Below are positions 4,850 to 6,600 of a stretch of DNA of 6,600 nucleotides, in pieces. Position 1 is the first letter of the stretch, and the number at the start of each line of letters is the position of its first letter. This stretch comes from an uncultured Clostridia bacterium (GTDB lineage Bacteria; Bacillota; Clostridia; Oscillospirales; CAG-382), in the NCBI GenBank assembly GCA_947627335.1, contig CANQVQ010000087.1, positions 1-6,600 on the forward strand. Reading direction: 5' to 3'. Under the pieces are notes generated by a model that was not told where the DNA came from, ran no database searches, and saw only the letters and a list, made by a program, of their open reading frames with translations. Position numbers and translations under genes: made by a program.

Positions 4850-5235
4850 CGTCGGGTCGGTTCGCCGAAGAACAGGTCGCCGAGCGACAGCACCGGCAGG
4901 GACAGGAAGAACCAGAGCAGGGAAAACGGCAGGCAGATCTGCCCGAACAGGTTGAGCGGCAGGGAAGAGTAGTCCCAGACCCCCTGCCGCAGCAGCAGGT
5001 TGACGAGCAGCCCCGTGCAGAACTCGACGGACGTGATCAGCAGGCTCCCGACGGCGCACCGCGCATACCACCCCGCGTGCCGCAGACGCCCTTCACAGCA
5101 GACGCGGTAGATCAGGGCGGCGGAAAGCCCGCCGGCGAAGAACATCGACGGGTGCGAATGCCCCCGGTAGAGCAGCTCGAGCAGCAGGTACACGCTCCCC
5201 CCGATGCCGAACATCCACAGCCATTTTCCGTGCAA
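4786..5235 (-). CDS. CmpB-like small integral membrane protein (putative ABC transporter permease family, PF06541 type)
   Basis: A 149-residue polytopic membrane protein of the clostridial family usually labelled putative ABC transporter permease (recalled, not searched); true function unknown. Visible family traits: WLWMFGIGGSVYLLLELLYRG (5-25), HPSMFFAGGL, ITSVEFCTGLLVNLLL (67-82), VWDYSSLPLNLFGQICL (86-102) and LLWFFLSLP (106-114), giving about four membrane helices. The TTG start at 5235 is chosen because GAGGTGG lies 5-6 nt upstream and MHGKWLWMFGIGG aligns with family N-termini; ATG 5214 is a weaker alternative. The family usually ends near an LFGE motif; here FFGEP (123-127) is followed by a 22-residue, Arg/Pro-rich tail whose last 20 codons are antisense to galT, which looks like extension after loss of the original stop. 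The gene lies 41 bp after the SLOG gene, with a terminator hairpin between them that holds its ribosome-binding site. Confidence 0.75.
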   Translation of the reverse strand: MHGKWLWMFGIGGSVYLLLELLYRGHSHPSMFFAGGLSAALIYRVCCEGRLRHAGWYARCAVGSLLITSVEFCTGLLVNLLLRQGVWDYSSLPLNLFGQICLPFSLLWFFLSLPVLSLGDLFFGEPTRRHRSRASRNLPNAAPPRSSGR

Positions 5236-5271
5236 AAAAACCACCTCGCCGATAGTGTGTACCGGCGAGGT
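5234..5271 (-). terminator. Terminator hairpin that contains the next gene's ribosome-binding site
   Basis: On the minus strand, ACCTCGCCG (5271-5263), an 11-nt loop, and CGGCGAGGT (5251-5243) form a perfect 9-bp GC-rich stem. It is followed by GG and seven T (5240-5234), starting 5 nt after the SLOG stop codon. This is a textbook intrinsic terminator. The 3' stem strand includes GAGGT of the only good ribosome-binding site for the downstream gene, and the T-run runs into its TTG start codon (5235-5233). The hairpin would therefore both end most SLOG transcripts and hide the next ribosome site in read-through RNA. Confidence 0.8.
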
Positions 5272-5276
5272 CGGTT

Positions 5277-5648
5277 TTATTCTTTTTTCGGACCGGTCGG
5301 CGGGATATACAGCCGGACCGGGACCCCCCGTGCGTTTGCGTAATCGACGGTGTAGGTCGTGCCGGTCGAATGTCCGTCCCAGACGGCGACGACCAGATCG
5401 GCGCATTCGACGATCTGCCGATTGCGGACGAGCGGGGCTTTCCGCCCGTACAACGCGTAATCCGGGCGAAGCACCCGAATCGGGATCCCGTGCGAACGGG
5501 CGTATTCCTCGGCGAGCGCATCCACCCCGGTCGCCCCGCCGGAGATCAGTTCCGTCGCTTCCGCGGGGATATACGCCGACAGGTCGACCGATTTGATCCC
5601 ACGCGAGCCGACGACCGCGACGCGAAGCGTTTTTTCTTTCTCTTTCAT
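5277..5648 (-). CDS. SLOG-fold (YspA/cpYpsA-like, DUF2493-type) nucleotide-binding protein
   Basis: A 123-residue stand-alone Rossmann-like protein of the SLOG superfamily, which binds nucleotides or nucleotide-derived ligands; the substrate here is unknown. Motifs in order: the first strand plus loop VAVVGSRG (10-17); ISGGATGVDALAEEYA (35-50), the glycine-rich GGAxGxD signature; a PDYALYGRKAPLVRNRQIV segment (62-80) typical of the group; and VVAVWDGHSTGTTYTVDYA (86-104), where WDGxSxGT is the second ligand-binding loop. No membrane segment or extra domain is present. The ATG at 5648 follows a weak ribosome site (GGGCGGGA) and lies 24 nt from the -10 of a near-perfect promoter. The gene ends at a strong hairpin terminator that overlaps the translation start of a small membrane protein gene. 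Confidence 0.88.
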   Translation of the reverse strand: MKEKEKTLRVAVVGSRGIKSVDLSAYIPAEATELISGGATGVDALAEEYARSHGIPIRVLRPDYALYGRKAPLVRNRQIVECADLVVAVWDGHSTGTTYTVDYANARGVPVRLYIPPTGPKKE

Positions 5649-5671
5649 TGGCGTCCCGCCCTTTCCTACAT

Positions 5672-5700
5672 AGTATACCCGATGCTGTCCGTTTTGTCAA
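5672..5700 (-). promoter_or_regulatory. Promoter of the SLOG gene
   Basis: On the minus strand, -35 TTGACA (5700-5695), a 17-bp spacer, and -10 TATACT (5677-5672). Predicted start is near 5665, leaving a leader of about 17 nt. It is divergent from the apgM promoter, with about 42 bp between the two -35 boxes. Confidence 0.87.
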
Positions 5701-5736
5701 CAAAAAAATGTCGAACCGGGAAAAGATTGAACAAAA

Positions 5737-5771
5737 AAGCGGTTGATTTTCCGCTTCAAATTTGCTATACT
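5737..5771 (+). promoter_or_regulatory. apgM promoter with an inverted repeat around the -35 box
   Basis: -35 TTGATT (5743-5748), a 17-bp spacer, and -10 TATACT (5766-5771); predicted start near 5778. The -35 hexamer sits in the 8-nt centre of a perfect inverted repeat AAGCGG-N8-CCGCTT (5737-5756). This is a natural place for a repressor or activator site, though the regulator is unknown. Confidence 0.75.
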
Positions 5772-5805
5772 GGGGGAGAAGAGGCGGGAGAGGGGCTTTC
5801 CTCCC

Positions 5806-5828
5806 TCGCACGAGAAAGGGAAGTGCGA
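5806..5828 (+). promoter_or_regulatory. Small stem-loop presenting the apgM ribosome-binding site
   Basis: TCGCAC (5806-5811) pairs with GTGCGA (5823-5828), leaving an 11-nt loop (GAGAAAGGGAA) that contains the only clear Shine-Dalgarno-like run, AAAGGG (5815-5820). In linear RNA that run is 14 nt from the ATG, which is longer than usual. A second weaker stem, GGGAG/CTCCC, lies at 5786-5805. Confidence 0.35.
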
Positions 5829-5834
5829 AAACAT

Positions 5835-6600
5835 ATGAAGTATCTGATTCTGGTCGGGGACGGCATGGCGGACCTGCCGCTGCGGGAGCTGAACGGCGGG
5901 ACGCCGCTTTCCGTCGCACGCAAGCCGGGCATGAACTACGTCGCGTCCAGGGGGATCAACGGTCGCGTCAACACGGTCCCGGAGGGAATGGTGCCGGAAA
6001 GCGACACGGCGAACCTCGCCATCATGGGGTACGACCCGCGTGTGTACTCCAAAGGGCGTTCCCCGCTCGAAGCGGCGAGCATCGGGATCAGGATGCGACC
6101 GGAGGACACGGCGATCCGTGCCAATATCGTGACCCTGACGGAGGAGGAGAGCGACTACGACGACCGTCACATGGTCGATCATTCCGCCGGGGAGATCACG
6201 ACGGAGGAGGCGGACGTGCTGGTCCGCGACCTGCAAAAGCAGTTCGGCGACGCGACGAAAACCTTCTATACCGGGGTCAGCTACCGGCATTGCCTGATCT
6301 GGAAGGACTGTCCGCCGTTCACGGATTTCTCCCGTCCGCACGACATCATCGGAAAGCGCATCGGCGATCACCGTCCGCAGAACGCCTCCTCCCGCCCGAT
6401 GTGGGAGCTGCAAAGGGCGTCCTACGACTTTTTGAACCTGCACCCGGTCAACGTCGCCCGTGCGAACGCCGGGAAGCGCAAGGCGAACTCTATCTGGCTC
6501 TGGAGTCCCGGCAAAAAGCCGTCGCTTCCGGATTTCACCGAAATGACCGGTCTGCGGGGGAGCGTCGTCTGCGCCGTGGACCTGATCAAGGGCATCGGGC
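5835..6600 (+). CDS. apgM: Cofactor-independent phosphoglycerate mutase family protein (ApgM type), C-terminus cut by window edge
   Basis: Archaeal-type 2,3-bisphosphoglycerate-independent phosphoglycerate mutase, which interconverts 3- and 2-phosphoglycerate; a bacterial branch of this family has been proposed as an alternative homoserine kinase, and sequence alone does not separate the two. 255 codons are present of the roughly 400 usual for the family. MKYLILVGDGMADLPL opens the alkaline-phosphatase-like metal-binding core (Asp9). VPESDTANLAIMGYDP (53-68) carries Ser56, the expected phosphoserine nucleophile. YSKGRSPLEAASIG (71-84), ANIVTL (96-101), the HMVDHSAGEI stretch, YRHCLIW, and ANSIWLWSPGKKPSLP (217-232) are family signatures. 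The remaining metal ligands near the C-terminus lie outside. The ATG at 5835 is fixed by the family N-terminus beginning right at it. The gene has its own promoter, divergent from the SLOG gene; no thr genes are seen in this window. Confidence 0.93.
   Translation, partial: MKYLILVGDGMADLPLRELNGGTPLSVARKPGMNYVASRGINGRVNTVPEGMVPESDTANLAIMGYDPRVYSKGRSPLEAASIGIRMRPEDTAIRANIVTLTEEESDYDDRHMVDHSAGEITTEEADVLVRDLQKQFGDATKTFYTGVSYRHCLIWKDCPPFTDFSRPHDIIGKRIGDHRPQNASSRPMWELQRASYDFLNLHPVNVARANAGKRKANSIWLWSPGKKPSLPDFTEMTGLRGSVVCAVDLIKGIG

Noticed and set aside
3224..5071. Minus-strand open frame extending the 100-aa membrane protein to 716 codons
   Set aside because: The extension is antisense to galT and crosses the promoter of the 100-aa gene. 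The real gene starts at ATG 3223, where a signal peptide, ribosome site and promoter agree.
5236..5919. N-terminal extension of the CmpB-like frame to 377 codons
   Set aside because: The extra part is out of phase with the well-supported SLOG gene on the same strand and also runs across two promoters; the family N-terminus begins at TTG 5235.
5697..6443. 248-codon minus-strand frame opposite apgM
   Set aside because: A shadow of apgM that also covers both divergent promoters, with no ribosome site and no recognisable product.

Overview
The window looks like an ordinary chromosomal segment of a GC-rich, strictly anaerobic Firmicute, most likely a clostridial (Oscillospirales/Ruminococcaceae-like) gut bacterium. 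This placement is an inference. It rests on an anaerobic class III ribonucleotide reductase, a class II GalT, small membrane and SLOG proteins of types I associate with clostridia, AT-rich promoters inside GC-rich DNA, and an intergenic AATGATG/CATCATT hairpin repeat. No phage, transposase, CRISPR or plasmid gene is visible.

Layout. At 1-847 (minus) is the N-terminal 282 codons of nrdD, with a 7-bp + 6-bp structured leader, a pair of NrdR boxes 32 bp apart, a TTGACA-17-TATAGT promoter and a DnaA-box-like site further upstream. Divergent from it, at 1113-1332 (plus), is a tRNA-Leu(CAG) gene with its own promoter, encoded CCA and terminator. At 1334-1482 is a nested inverted-repeat element, followed by a tRNA T-arm-like tail (1518-1542) and a strong hairpin terminator (1574-1607). 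At 1891-2868 (plus) is an unrecognised 325-aa soluble protein whose mRNA would start with a 7-bp hairpin. It shares a bidirectional terminator with a convergent 100-aa secreted/anchored membrane protein (2921-3223, minus). Back to back with that gene's promoter is the promoter of class II galT (3359-4849, plus). galT converges on, and overlaps by 64 bp, a small CmpB-like (PF06541-type) membrane protein (4786-5235, minus). Upstream of that lies a SLOG-fold protein (5277-5648, minus). The terminator hairpin of the SLOG gene contains the ribosome-binding site of the membrane-protein gene, and its U-tract runs into that gene's TTG start. Divergent from the SLOG gene is apgM (5835 to the window end, plus), a cofactor-independent phosphoglycerate mutase-family enzyme, cut by the window edge.

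The genes do not form one pathway. NrdD makes dNTPs anaerobically, GalT works in Leloir galactose metabolism and ApgM in lower glycolysis or a related phosphotransfer. The only candidate functional pair is the SLOG/CmpB-like pair. Seven sigma-70-type promoters were read by eye, all with exactly 17-bp spacers. The points most worth checking are the terminator/RBS overlap at 5234-5271, the NrdR/DnaA-like architecture before nrdD, the nested repeat with a tRNA-like tail, and the antisense overlap of galT with its convergent neighbour.
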